A DNA stretch of 64,000 nucleotides from Carposina sasakii (Eukaryota > Arthropoda > Insecta > Lepidoptera > Carposinidae): positions 2,542,001 through 2,606,000 of the forward strand of contig CP053167.1 of assembly GCA_014607495.2 (NCBI GenBank). Reading direction: 5' to 3'. The stretch's first letter is position 1. Each line of letters opens with the position of its first letter. Below are positions 12,001-21,530 of the stretch, piece by piece. The notes below the pieces were generated by a model. That model had not been told where the DNA came from. It made no database searches and saw only the letters and a list, made by a program, of their open reading frames with translations. A program made the position numbers and the translations under genes.

Positions 12001-13943
12001 CAGCGAAGATCGCAACATATGTACACAAATAACATTCTAAAATCATTATAGTATTACTAATATCGCTGACTATCTAAATGATTTAGCAGCAGGTCAAAAA
12101 TTGCCAACATTAATAGAATAGAATAGAATAGAATAGTTTTTTATTTGAAAATTACACATACACGGACAGAAGTAACATAGAAAAGGACAATAGAAATAGG
12201 GTAGAAATACAGATCAAAAGAAGTAAGTAGACAGGTAGAAGTAACATGAAACGAAGAACAGTAAGTAGAACTGTGTGCCCTATTTGGAGCCCGTCAGTCC
12301 CGTGTACGTGCAACCGCCAAACGGTATTAACAACATTTTAAACAGTCAATCAAATTAAATTGCGGGTTATGCCGTGCCTGTATGTATGTATGTATGTATG
12401 TACCTAAGTAGATACCTATAAAACGCAATTGTTCAAACAAAAAAATAGCTGCGTAGTTTAGAGGGAAAATTTATATGCATTATCAAAATCTATTTATAAC
12501 ACGAAAATGTACAAAACAGAATAGGATGTCTTATATTAGTTATGGTTATGCTTGATATTAAAAAAAAATACTTTTATCTAATCACAAAATCTCAACAGTG
12601 TCTGGTCCACCTTGAAAGAGGTGACTAGCACGAGCAGGTATGATGGTACTGCTACTTACATGTTGGGAAGTCCTGGTCATCTATATTGTTCCTGACGATG
12701 AACAGGCTCATCATCACCGCAACGGCCCATATTATGCCGAGGAGTGTGACCTGCAACAAATGCGATAGTAAGTATTTGCATAAACGATAATATTGCAGTG
12801 TTTCACCTTCTTTCTTCTGTGCTTCTATGCTGCACTGGGAGTGAAAAAAAAACGTATAATACTACAGCTGCTTCTCTTCCCGGGCATACTGTACAAGTCA
12901 GTAGAGGGACAAGAGGGTCTTGGTGTTTTGTAGGCGATGGGCAGACCACCTGTCACTACTAACCGAACTTGTACATATCAACTATACCCTCAAAATTGGT
13001 CAGAAGTGGCACCATGTGGTTCTATCGGCCCTTGGTGCTCTGCCTACCCCATAAAGGATACAGGCGTGATTATATATATGTATGTATGTTTCACCTGTGC
13101 TGATGCAAGACTTTACTAGAATATATCAGCTGCATCTCCTTCGTGCGTGTCCTAAAAGTCGACTGAGGAACTCGTAGGCATTATCTCGGGCGATGAGCTA
13201 CCAATTTGCGTTCCCGAAATGGAGTAGCGAGAGCTGCAGGATCATAGAGGAGATCCCACAGCCACGTTTAGTATAGCAGGGACAGACGTAAATGCTTAGT
13301 GACAGGTTGCTAGCTTATCGCTTGAGACAATGTCATGTTCCTTATTGGACTCTTACGACATGCACCGAAGGAGATAAGAGTATATATATACAGCTGATGT
13401 ATTCTAGTGAAGCCCTGCATCAGCACAGGCATTTTACTGTAAATTATCAATTAAAACTAACGATGTTGATATTAAAACTAACAAACTAGATCATCATCAT
13501 CATCAGCCTATTACAGTCCACTGCTGGACGTAGGCCTCCCCCAGGGCACGTCACAAGACTGCCACAGGGGGGCATTTGCCCATAGTCACCACGCTGGGCA
13601 GGCGGGTTGGTGACCGCAGTTTGTATTTTGGACTATGTTGTCAACATGAGAGGCGCTGCTGCCCACATCCCGGAAACCCTTAATCGCTTCGTACGATACC
13701 CACGGGTAGACATGGGGAGATACGAATTCTACTCTGCCGGCACCACGCGGCAACAAACTAGATATCATAACTTTTTTAAGCCTACCTACCATCAAAAGAG
13801 CAGTCCCAAGCCAGGACTTTAAAATAACTTTGAAGATCTTTGAGGCAGTTAGTTATTAATTTTAAAATAACGTCACAAACCGGTTTCCGTTTCCTCACGA
13901 GGTAGTCCTTCCACAGCAGCAGACGCAGCTGCCCCGCCGCCAT
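1..13943 (-). CDS. Giant ABC transporter subfamily A (ABCA12/13-type), 5' part, 28 coding exons
   Basis: Subfamily A full transporters move or expose lipids across membranes. Coding exons in order: 13943-13881, 12750-12660, 11387-11258, 9515-9373, 8685-8558, 8463-8284, 7923-7757, 7568-7305, 7227-6975, 6871-6689, 6611-6373, 6295-6082, 5560-5384, 5140-4908, 4741-4596, 4500-4367, 4066-3884, 3752-3538, 3455-3223, 3129-2999, 2915-2727, 2628-1898, 1819-1570, 1479-1297, 1071-812, 730-562, 488-322, 140 to beyond the window. Every junction has GT-AG and matching phase, with no internal stop, giving about 1,865 codons. Exon 1 shows RLLLWKDYLVRKRKP, exon 2 one membrane helix, exon 3 the ABCA opening of the extracellular domain. 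Everything after residue 52 is extracellular, with many N-x-S/T sites. The remaining helices and ATPase domains must lie to the left. The length of the domain argues for ABCA12/13-like rather than ABCA1/3-like; the exact orthologue is not settled. Confidence 0.9.
562..730 (-). CDS. ABCA exon with divergent cysteine-pair module, copy 7
   Basis: 169 nt, phase 2 in and 0 out, 57 residues. Cysteines at 6 and 31 of the exon keep the same 25-residue step as the other modules (TLCSQL and LLCQID), but the 5' boundary phase differs. Probably a more diverged copy of the repeated unit. Confidence 0.55.
1297..1479 (-). CDS. ABCA cysteine-pair exon module, copy 6
   Basis: 183 nt, phase 0/0, 61 residues if the acceptor TATTATTTTCAG ending at 1480 is used. 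Cysteines are at 17 and 42 (TFCQSN and QICEDD). The frame also stays open through the upstream 90 nt, so this could be read as one longer exon. Exact agreement in size, phase and cysteine spacing with the other copies favours the split. The donor at the other end is CAG|GTATTA, weaker than the others. Confidence 0.65.
1480..1569 (-). other. 90-nt in-frame intron inside an ABCA open reading frame
   Basis: The donor CAT|GTAAGC (1570/1569) and acceptor TATTATTTTCAG enclose 90 nt, a multiple of three with no stop in the reading frame. Retention would add 30 residues without breaking the protein. It is called an intron because the downstream exon then matches the cysteine-pair modules exactly. Confidence 0.6.
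2727..2915 (-). CDS. ABCA cysteine-pair exon module, copy 5
   Basis: 189 nt, phase 0/0, 63 residues. Cysteines are at 12 and 40 (FWDCDEV and FICPSF), with a proline-rich VPPPGSP stretch between. It is followed by the longest exon seen here (2628-1898, 731 nt), which appears fully coding. Confidence 0.75.
3884..4066 (-). CDS. ABCA cysteine-pair exon module, copy 4
   Basis: 183 nt, phase 0/0, 61 residues. Cysteines are at 16 and 41 (WPCSSI and IFCLDDD), followed by W. It starts the block 4066-2999, which has the same phase series as the previous block and similar exon sizes (183/215/233/131 against 177/233/146/134). Confidence 0.75.
5384..5560 (-). CDS. ABCA cysteine-pair exon module, copy 3
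   Basis: 177 nt, phase 0/0, 59 residues. Cysteines are at 14 and 40 (ILCNGA and ALCDMS). It starts the four-exon block 5560-4367, whose phase series 0-0, 0-2, 2-1, 1-0 is repeated by the next block. Confidence 0.75.
5630..5758 (-). mobile_element. tRNA-derived SINE family S in ABCA intron
   Basis: On the minus strand TTGGTGTAGTTGGTGAAATT...CCTGGGTTCGAATATC forms a tRNA-like head, followed by ATCGATGTTTATTTCCGAGT. Related 3' parts lie at 18,050-18,165 and 28,690-28,745. It directly abuts the family A copy. Confidence 0.6.
5796..6057 (+). repeat. Repeat family A, (ATGT)n-tailed SINE-like element, copy in ABCA intron
   Basis: This copy matches the others from CTGCTCTGGGAGTG through GGCACCATGTG to AAGGCGTGATTA and ends in a TATG microsatellite. 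The tail stops only about 24 nt from the splice donor of the ABCA exon ending at 6,082. Confidence 0.75.
6689..6871 (-). CDS. ABCA cysteine-pair exon module, copy 2
   Basis: 183 nt, phase 0/0, 61 residues. Cysteines are at 14 and 38 of the exon (VFCDANK and QLCTDAW), followed by W-x2-Y. Acceptor CTTTTTAG, donor AAT|GTAAGT. Confidence 0.75.
8040..8240 (+). repeat. Repeat family G copy in ABCA intron
   Basis: Family G reads CTGATGCGGGGCTTCACTAG, CATCAGCTGCATCTCCTTCC, GTCGACTGAGGAACTCGG, GAGCTAGCAACTTGTCACTG, ending near GATCCTGCAGTTC. Its 3' end lies just 43 nt from an ABCA splice donor. Confidence 0.65.
8284..8463 (-). CDS. ABCA cysteine-pair exon module, copy 1
   Basis: This is a 180-nt exon, phase 0 at both ends, 60 residues, with Cys at 9 and 34 of the exon and an LCAMTDKEAQ motif. 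Together with the preceding exon (8558-8685) it resembles the part of the ABCA1 extracellular domain around the second cysteine pair. It is the first of a repeated series of exons with the same size, phase and cysteine spacing. Confidence 0.75.
8882..9001 (+). repeat. Repeat family H, copy 1 in ABCA intron
   Basis: From CATCGTGGATATCG through AATTCAACATGGCGGCTATA to CAGGTCATGCTAC. Lies downstream (in transcript terms) of the ABCA exon 9515-9373. Confidence 0.7.
9801..9915 (-). repeat. Repeat family H, copy 2, inverted
   Basis: Reverse complement of copy 1 with few differences, on the other side of the same ABCA exon. Confidence 0.7.
11258..11387 (-). CDS. ABCA exon with conserved start of extracellular domain 1
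   Basis: The exon is phase 1 in and 2 out. It encodes CQFPARALPSAGMMNFLQ, then ICTVNNEC. The C-x-F/Y...ALPSAG...C-x-NN-x-C pattern is the hallmark of the first extracellular domain of ABCA1/3/12/13 proteins and is the strongest family evidence in the window. Donor CAC|GTAAGAT, acceptor ATTATCAG. Confidence 0.9.
11448..11850. repeat. Inverted pair of repeat family B in ABCA intron
   Basis: Family B reads from an (ATC)n end through GTCCACTGCTGGACGTAGGC to CTACTCTGCCGGCACCACG. Here one copy (11,448-11,656) faces a second, opposite copy (11,677-11,850) ending in (GAA)n, forming a potential hairpin with arms of about 170 nt or more. Confidence 0.65.
12660..12750 (-). CDS. ABCA exon encoding transmembrane helix 1
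   Basis: Acceptor TTTGTTGCAG and donor GTAAGT bound a 91-nt exon, phase 0 in and 1 out. It encodes VTLLGIIWAVAVMMSLFIVR followed by a polar NNIDDQDFPT linker: one hydrophobic helix just after the basic leader, as expected for the first helix of an ABCA protein. Confidence 0.85.
12821..13090 (+). repeat. Repeat family A copy
   Basis: Near full-length copy in the first ABCA coding intron, ending in TATGTATGTATG. It is followed directly by an inverted pair of family G fragments (13,090-13,440). Confidence 0.75.
13090..13440. repeat. Repeat family G, head-to-head pair
   Basis: A plus-oriented copy (13,095-13,205) meets a minus-oriented copy (13,205-13,430), giving an imperfect large palindrome. 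Confidence 0.6.
13491..13754 (-). repeat. Repeat family B, near full length
   Basis: Starts with (ATC)4 and runs through GGCAGGCGGGTTGGTGACCG. Lies between the first and second ABCA coding exons. Confidence 0.7.
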
Positions 13944-13979
13944 GACCCGCGGCGACTCTTGCGCACCGAGCACTCATCA
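13881..13979 (-). CDS. ABCA exon with start codon and N-terminal cytoplasmic motif
   Basis: The acceptor is CTCTTTCCAG ending at 13980. The start ATG is 13943-13941; the same frame is closed upstream by TGA, and the 21 codons encode the short cytoplasmic leader typical of ABCA proteins (QLRLLLWKDYLVRKRKP). The donor is CCG|GTTTGT. The acceptor implies at least one further upstream non-coding exon. An earlier ATG at 13977-13975 is out of frame with the main start and overlaps it. Start choice rests on family resemblance. Confidence 0.85.
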
Positions 13980-14015
13980 CTGGAAAGAGATGAGAGAGTT
14001 AACAAAGAGAAGACT

Positions 14016-14152
14016 GTCTATGACAGTGACGGAATAGAGAGTGCATCTGTGTTTGCGCACACACTTGTGCACTATAATATCTCCTGCGCACCTGGCTAAT
14101 CTCCGTAGAGATTGGCCGCCTCGGCCGAAATACGATCAGCCCCCTGATTACG
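14016..14152 (+). mobile_element. SINE family C, 3' part, next to ABCA start exon
   Basis: The 5'-truncated copy begins about 37 nt upstream of the ABCA exon acceptor at 13,980. The branch-point region may therefore lie at its edge. Confidence 0.6.
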
Positions 14153-14398
14153 TAGAGCAATAACAAAGCCGAAGCAAAGCGGTAGCGAAAATTGTACAAT
14201 ATTCGCCTTGAAATATCATGACGCTGTCAATTCTAGACAAAATATCGTTTTTCGGTCGAATCGAAACAAGTTCGTTATTTTAGGTAGTTCTAATAGAAAG
14301 CCCTGATTAGAGATCACATCCTTATAATACCATTACAGTGAAAGGTTTACAAGCTATTTAATCAACCCTTGGGACCCCAAAGGCCATATATATATATA

Positions 14399-14528
14399 TA
14401 GGGTGTAACAAATGGTATATGTTAAGCGAAACGTTAAAAAAAAATAGGTAACTATAAAGATCCTATCAACAAAGTTCATGACTCAAAAAGTTTTTCGCTT
14501 AACATTTCCCCTTTTGTTACACCCTGTA
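14399..14528. mobile_element. MITE family E, short copy
   Basis: Inverted ends AGGGTGTAACAAATGG and CCTTTTGTTACACCCT, flanked by TATATA. Members share GGTATGTTAAGCGAAAAGCT just inside the ends. Confidence 0.65.
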
Positions 14529-14949
14529 TAGGCCCTGGGCTTAGACCCCCAAGACAACAATATGAAGAAATAATAATAAGTCTTTACAATGCAATACTTA
14601 AAACTGTAATAATAGACCATTGAACATATTTTACAATGTACGTTTTTTGTCCGATAACTTGAGACAATTAACACACTACAATTGAAGTGTGTTAACAGAA
14701 TACTTCTAGACTCTACGTTACTTAAAACCTATGAAAAAAAGAAAACAAAAAATTAGGTCAAAGATTTTCGTTTCATGAAACTACATAGTATAGTCACGAC
14801 ATATATAAGTGGTTATATCTCTGAAAAAGATAACTAAGATATGAAAGAAAGTCAACTTTATTTCCATGAAACAGGATATCCTGTCATATTTACAGGAAAT
14901 CCTGTCCTTTCAGTGCTCACCAACACGCCAATTACCTCAATACTCAACC

Positions 14950-15087
14950 ATTTACATACATACATACAAATAATCATGCCTTTATCCCTTACGGGGTAGG
15001 CAGAGCACCAAGGACCGATAGAACCACATGGTGCCACTTCTGACCAATTTTGAGGGTATAGTTGAGATGTACAAGTTCGGTTAGCCT
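14950..15087 (-). repeat. Repeat family A, 3' part
   Basis: Reverse-orientation 3' half, beginning with the ACATACATAC tail. Confidence 0.7.
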
Positions 15088-16238
15088 CAATCATTTATTG
15101 CATTCATATGTCTTTTTGCTACGTCCAGTAGGTACCTTCGGCTGTGTATTGTCTGTCAATGTTAGATAAATACAGTGTTTTATATACAGGATGTAACAGA
15201 AAACCTGTTTACATTTATTTTAACTCATCAAATGGTTATTTTCAGTACTACCATAACAGCAAAGGGATTAGGATAGCATAGGTTCTCTTATACTCGTAGT
15301 CTATTGAAATATTGCATAAGAATCTGCGTCCGCGCATGCTCTTGCTCAGCATACTTGAGTAAAACAAATACCTGAGCTTTGACGTAGGCAACACGACACG
15401 CAAAACCTAGACCAGCTAACTTGCTGGCATGAAAATTGTAATGACAGGTCAAGACCGCACATCTCAGCCGTGCGACAGTCTTAGAGGAAATGACAAAACA
15501 CTTACTGACACACATTGTCATTATTTGTCATTATGTATGCGATAACCGGTTATTACCAGTTATTAGCCGTGAAGGACGCGAGCGATCAAAAACAATGCAT
15601 AACAATACAATACAGTTTTTCTCTCTAAAACATAATATGCTTATTTATTTAATTGTTTTGCTCTGTTGCAAGTCCCGGAAAATTGTTTTTGTTTGTCAAT
15701 GTTAAGTTTTAATTGTATAGTATTAATTGTAGGATTGTTTTATTGACAGGTTGCTATTATGAATAGTTGTTACCTGTGACTCCGCGTGGACTTTCAATAT
15801 TTAACAACATTTAACTGTAATATCGATGAATGCAACAGACCGACGTTAAATATTTGTTAGTAACCCTCCACTAAAATAAGCATTCTTTAGTTAGAAAGAA
15901 TTAATTATAGCGCTACCCTTTCATACGGTAGTGGAGAGTAATTATTACTAGTGTGATGAATAGCTCCTCTACAGTCAGTTGGGTATGAATGATCCACGTC
16001 GGTATCTCCCGGTTATTTCTTGAGAATTGCTGGTTAACTACCGTCACCGACGACCGCCCGAATAATGATGCCCTTTTCCATACTTCATAATGTGAGTGTC
16101 GCCATTTTGGCGGGACAAGTAAAATATTGTGAATAGTGGCGCCACCGTCGCCATTTCAACCGGTTATTTATTTTTAAAAGTATTGAAATTAATTTAAATG
16201 AACTCAAATCATGACACTAGTATTGCAACGATAAGTAC

Positions 16239-16408
16239 AAAGGTATGATTCCGAGCTAAGCAGCACGCTGCACTGCCGCCGCTGCATTGCTGCCGCTGCA
16301 ATACTGGTCCGCATACCGAGCTACGCAGCAATGTTGCGGCAGCACTGCAGTGGCAGCACTATAAAGACTAGCAGTGCAGCGTGCTGCTTAGCTCGGAATC
16401 ATACCTTT
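16239..16408. repeat. Perfect 38-nt inverted repeat, GC-rich hairpin
   Basis: The arm 16,239-16,276 (AAAGGTATGATTCCGAGC...) is perfectly complementary to 16,371-16,408. The 94-nt centre holds further GCAGC repeats and a degraded second copy of the arm. Probably a MITE; a small-RNA source is an alternative. Confidence 0.75.
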
Positions 16409-16451
16409 AGTGTCTTGCTAATAAAAGCTTTAACTAGGTATAAGCTTTTCA

Positions 16452-16557
16452 CACTGCTGACTATGGGCAAATACCCCCCATGGCAGTCTTGTGGCGTGTC
16501 CCTGGGGAGGCCTACGTCCAGCAGTGGACTGCAATAGGCTGATGATGATGATGATGA
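16452..16557 (+). repeat. Repeat family B, 3' part
   Basis: Ends in GGACTGCAATAGGCTGATG followed by (ATG)n. Confidence 0.7.
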
Positions 16558-16769
16558 AGCTATTCACAGGTTAATTTGTCAGATATTCTATATATTTTGC
16601 TGTCAAAAATCTAGAATGTATACCTAACGAGTTTGTAAATTTAGGTACGCGCAGTTTATTAGTAGCAGGATAAGGGTAAAGAAACACGGACTGAAATTCA
16701 ACTATAAGTCGACTGCAAAATTACAGTTTCGATACAATTTGATTGCAGTTAGTGTGCAGTTATATGTGC

Positions 16770-16895
16770 GCCAAATCCTAGAGGGGGCGCTTAAATAGTA
16801 AAGATATAGGTATATATTATCAGGAGCAAACAGGAGAGGCGCCATAATTGGATCTCGCTCCATTATAAAATTTACTTCGGGCCAGCGCTGGACTT
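16770..16895 (-). mobile_element. hAT-like family J fragment
   Basis: Shares GCGCCAAATCCTAGAGGG, CAGGAGAGGCGCCATAATTG and the end CGGGCCAGCGCTG with the copy at 43,855. This copy lacks the pogo-like insert and so shows the empty site. Confidence 0.65.
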
Positions 16896-17999
16896 GCAGT
16901 TTCATTGCAGTCGTGTCATCGCATGCAATTTTGCAGTCGACTTGCAGTTGCATTGTAATCTGAGTGTCTTTACCCTAAGAGTGTCACTTCACTGCTGTAC
17001 GGCACGATATTGCTATACTGTGGTTAAAAGTCAAACAAAATTGAATTGTACTTAGTTTTCACATGACGTCCTTTGTCCTTACTCTCCCAAACAATCACAT
17101 TGTATGTGATGTGGGTAATATGTATGTAATACCATATAATATAGTGATCGTTTTTACACTAGACGACACGATTTTTCACCGATAAAATCTCTGTTGTTGG
17201 TCTTTTATTATTGAGGATCGTGGTTATAGTTACAGATTTAATAACATAATTTGATAAAAAGCCGAGATCCACAAACTTTTTCAATTAAGCAACTACAATT
17301 GGAATGTTTTAACTAACAAAACTCCATTAAATCGTCAGTGTTCAAATCGTATCGTCAAGTGTAAAACAGTGCAAGGCACGGGGACATGTTTATAATAAGA
17401 TGTCATTGACTCGGAGGATCGTTATGTCTGAGGCGCATCGAGTTGTTTGTATAGAAAACTGATGTGTATGTATAGAGTCTGATTTATGTCTAACAGAACT
17501 ACAGGATTACGAAGGGGATCAGAACACAACATATATGTCATTTTTTATTAATCGGTGGACCACACCTACAAGAGTTATAGCTTCAAAGCTCAGTCTGCAT
17601 GCCGGAAGAGTCGACTAAGGAACTCGGTCATTCTCTTAGGCGATAAGCTAGCAACTTGTCACTGATCATTGAAATCTGTCCCCGCTATGCAGTTCTGAAT
17701 ACCCGTTTAGAGAACACAGCCGTATACACAGCTATAGCTGGGTAGGACCACCAACTATTCCAATGTTAAAAAGTACTATAATCAAATGTTTTCGAAAACA
17801 GATCGTTCAAACCTGCTAAATTAATAAACCATAATTTTCATCGTAATCAGGAAACCGCATTAGGATTACGGAATCAAACAAACAACACAGTTCGAGGTCG
17901 CCTGCCGTCGGTTTGTGATTCAATTGTATTAATGTGACATGTCACAGCGATGAGGCTTTTGTCATATCGCGTCAAATTGCTTCCCGTCCAGTATTTTGT

Positions 18000-18170
18000 G
18001 TCCACGTTGTAGCGTATTTTCATTTCGATAGGCATGAACTAAGCGCCACTAGGTCTTTATTCTGGCGCCATAGGTCTTGGTTTCGAATCCCTGTAGGTGC
18101 AATTATTGACTATCGATGTTTATTTTGGAACCATGGATGTTTCTATACTTACATTTATGCATTTACATAA
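18000..18170 (+). mobile_element. SINE family S, diverged copy
   Basis: GTCTTGGTTTCGAATCCCTG resembles the B box region, and CTATCGATGTTTATTTTGGA matches the 3' part of the 5,630 copy. It runs straight into the LINE 3' end at 18,180. Confidence 0.5.
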
Positions 18171-18186
18171 TATCCCATCCTAACAC

Positions 18187-18408
18187 CTTACTGTGACTGT
18201 TCATCCGCTAGCGATTGTCCCGTAGAACAAACATCCCATCACATCCTTTGGGAATGTAAACTCTGGTCTAATGCTCGTAATCTTATGTTAAATTCAATTA
18301 AATCTGTATCCAGACCAATCTATTATCATGACATTATCTCATCTAAGCACAATTTTCGTGCCTTCAAAGAATTTTGTCACACTTATTATTGGCATAATAA
18401 CTTATAGT
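18187..18408 (+). pseudogene. 3' end of a non-LTR retrotransposon (C-terminal Cys/His motif)
   Basis: A 73-codon open stretch ends in TAG and contains CDCSSASDCPVEQTSHHILW followed by EC and KLWSNAR, the C-x-C...H-x4-C tail of many LINE ORF2 proteins. The 3' untranslated part runs to about 18,680, and a related 3' end lies at 35,935-36,025 (shared GTTGATCCTGGCTTACAGG). No reverse transcriptase domain is upstream, so this is a 5'-truncated copy. Confidence 0.6.
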
Positions 18409-18747
18409 TAGCTTAGTATGTTTTTGTAATAACTTTGTCAGTCAGCGATTAATTTAATATTAAGTGTACCTATCTTCATACTTCACATTCTGTTTTGTCT
18501 ATTAGTTTTAATACTTTTTAGTCGCTTGTTAGGTACCCCCGGTATTTTCTGTGCTTTGATTGCATTTTTCTGGTCGCCTCTGTTGATCCTGGCTTACAGG
18601 AGTTGCAGAGGCGGGTATGAGTAGTGGGCCAATCCCGGATTATGTATTTACATACCCACGACACAAGATCTTAGGGCTTGCTTTGGTATGTAATTAGAGT
18701 CCCACGAAAGGGCCATAAACTCTTAAAATATTCATAAGCAGCACCCG

Positions 18748-19037
18748 TATATTGAATTTGGTGAGTGCGAGATGTCTCACTTTTAAACGTCAAACTCACA
18801 GAGCTATTAATAACTAGATAAACTAAAGTGGATGTACTTTGCATGTAAAAAATAGACTTAAGAATAGACACTCGTTCTCGAGCCAGGACTGAAGGAATTA
18901 GGGCTGATAAAAGTGATTTGCAATCTCTTTTTACACACCAAGTAGAAACACTTGCCTTGTCTAGTTATTACTTAGCTCTGTGAATTTGACGTTTAAAAGT
19001 GAGACATCTCGCTCTCACCAAATTCATCATACCGGTG
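18748..19037. mobile_element. Long-arm foldback family M, copy 1
   Basis: The arms contain GAATTTGGTGAG, GATGTCTCACTTTTAAACGT and CACAGAGCTA at one end and their reverse complements at the other, about 85 nt each, around a unique centre (CTCGAGCCAGGACTGAAGG). Confidence 0.7.
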
Positions 19038-19934
19038 CTGGATGTAGAGCAGTGGACATCAGCAACGTTACGGTAACGACGAAGAAGTTGAGGGGCCAAA
19101 CTATAGTTATAATACCTTTTCTTTTGGTACCTACTTAATATTTATTCTCGTTCGCTATATTTAAGTATTTTTTGCCTCACCTTGACTGAATGTTATGTAG
19201 TTAGTATTTAACCAAGTGCGGAAAGTGGCATCTCATATCTAAGCATCGTGAAGAAATGAGGCATCATTCATTTTAATCGCTTTTTCCTCAAATTGTGACG
19301 TCAAAAGCAGATCCCTATCGCTGTCTTATAACCAGATAATTTGTATGAGTTGAGCAAGCTTCATTTCTGACACACACTATAAAAAATAAGAACTTGTTTG
19401 TTTCTAACATTTTTACTTACTGTTTGGATTAGTTTAATGTTTACTGAAGTTAATGTGGTCAGAGTGGAAATTATTATTAAGTTGTCTCAGTGGAATCTGA
19501 TCACGCGATCAGATTCTACTTTTCATTCGTTTGCTTAAAGGCAAAACTGATATCGTGATCAGAATGTACCCAAAACCATGATCAGTTTCCATCCACTTGC
19601 AACGGATCATATGATCATAGTGGACTAACCCCAAAAATACCTTTTTTCTTAACATGCTTACCTAATATAAATTACACGATGTACACTAGGATGCATTTAA
19701 GTATATGTAAAATAATGTTAATTATGTAAAACAAAACAGTTACCGCAACAAGTCGAGATTTTGGAATAAATAGTACATTTTCTAACTGAGGATACAACAG
19801 CAAGTCATTGACATCTTTTGCAAGATATAAATAAAGGAAGAGTGTGTTTCATCAAATAGTTCACTCGGGTGATTTTTTTTTTATTTTCTTAATAATATTT
19901 ATCAAATAGTTCTTTTAAATGATGGCTCAATGAT

Positions 19935-20302
19935 AGCGGTGATAGCCCAGTGCACGTGCACCTTCCAAGCAGGAGGCGTAAGTTCGATCCCAGTCACGGG
20001 CCTGTACCAATGAATTTACTTCATGTTCAGATTTTAATATTGTAAAAATTGTCACCTATAATCACGTCACTGGTCACTTAGCTCGTGCCTCGGAAAGCAC
20101 GTAAAACCGTTGGTCCTGCGCCTGATCTCTCTCCAGTCGTGTCGGCTTTCTGTCCCATCGGACTATGAGAGTAACGGAATAGAGAGTGCATCTGTGTTTG
20201 TGCACACACTTGTGCACTATAATATCTCCTGCGTACTTGGCCAATCTTCGTAGAGATTGGTCGCCTTGACCGAAATACGGTCGGAGATCATCATCATCAT
20301 CA
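19935..20302 (+). mobile_element. tRNA-derived SINE family C, full length
   Basis: The 5' head has polymerase III-type boxes (TAGCCCAGTG... and AGTTCGATCCCAGTC). The body runs through CGGAAAGCACGTAAAACCGT and TGCACTATAATATCTCCTGC to CCGAAATACGGTCGGAG, and the tail is (ATC)n. Confidence 0.7.
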
Positions 20303-21267
20303 TAAGTATTATGTAAAAAGAGAGTGTTAAACGAAGTGCAATGAAAATAACACTCTACCGAAATAACTTAGCTTTCTATAATATAGTTAATACAGGAGAT
20401 ATTTATATGTAAATATCTTTGTACAACAACCTAGATAGTCAATAATGGTAACAAAAAATAAGTACCATGCAATTCGGAGTAATTAATATTATTTAGTTGA
20501 TGTTATCCCACTGCTGTCTACAGCCCGACTGGATGAACTAGGTTGATTCACCCGACTTAAATTTGCTTCAAAAGTTTTCGTGATCATGGCTTCATGGTAG
20601 TAAGTAAGTAATACCGATACCGAAATGAAGAAACCAAGGTTAACCACCTTCGCGTTCAAACTAACCTACTTTTTATGTATAATTTTTGAAGATTTTCTCT
20701 TAGGTGGTCGTCTTGTATTTTATGTTTATATTTTAAGATATATTTTACAGGCAACGCTTAATGCTAGGTAGCTGAAATACTGGTAAGTATAATATACACA
20801 TATATATGACTCTTGGAAGTGGAAATGTATGTGTTTATTTTTAGCAGGTTATATTATGGTAAGAGTAATGCAAAATAATAATACAAGAGTAAACTACCTA
20901 TCCCCTGTGAGGAGTTCAAGTTTTCAACAAATAATTTGCTCATAGTTAGATATATGTTGTACATATAAGCCTATGAAACTTTGAATTCAGGACACATCAC
21001 CTTTCCCAAGCCTTCACTCAAATTATTTATCTCACAAAGGTGCTTTACCAGTGGCACTAACATAGAGTAAGGAAAGATATAAGATTCATAATATGGATAA
21101 CGCACCATGGAAAACCACCGTAATACCATACCAGTACACATAATTATAATAATTTTTATCATGTCTACACAATTATTTATTCTTTAGTAAGACTATTAAT
21201 ATAGGTATAATTCCTATTCCTGCTTGCATAAACTCGTATACAGGGTGATTATTTATCTACTATAAAT

Positions 21268-21530
21268 TCTTCTATACTGCTCTGGGAGTGAAAAAAAAAC
21301 CCGGGCATACTGTACAAGTCAGTAGAGGGACAAGAGGGTCTTGGTGTTTTGTAGGCGATGGGCTGACCACCTGTCACTACTAACCGAACTTGTACATCTC
21401 TCAACTATACCCTCAAAATTGCTCAGAAGTGGCACCATGTGGTTCTATCGGCCCTTGGTGTTCATGGTAAGCATGAAGCAGCGAAGTGGTTCGCTTCTTC
21501 ATGATGGTAAGGGATAAAGGCGTGATTATA
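21268..21530 (+). repeat. Repeat family A copy, interrupted by a MITE in its tail
   Basis: The copy carries an unusual substitution at about 21,457-21,510 (GCATGAAGCAGCGAAG region) in place of the usual TCTGCCTACCCCG. Its tail is split by the family F MITE at 21,531-21,901, then resumes as TATGTATGTAT. Confidence 0.7.

Noticed and set aside
13607..13822. Plus-strand 71-codon frame
   Set aside because: It runs through a family B repeat; the corresponding frame recurs at other B copies (26,094-26,285, 38,185-38,424).
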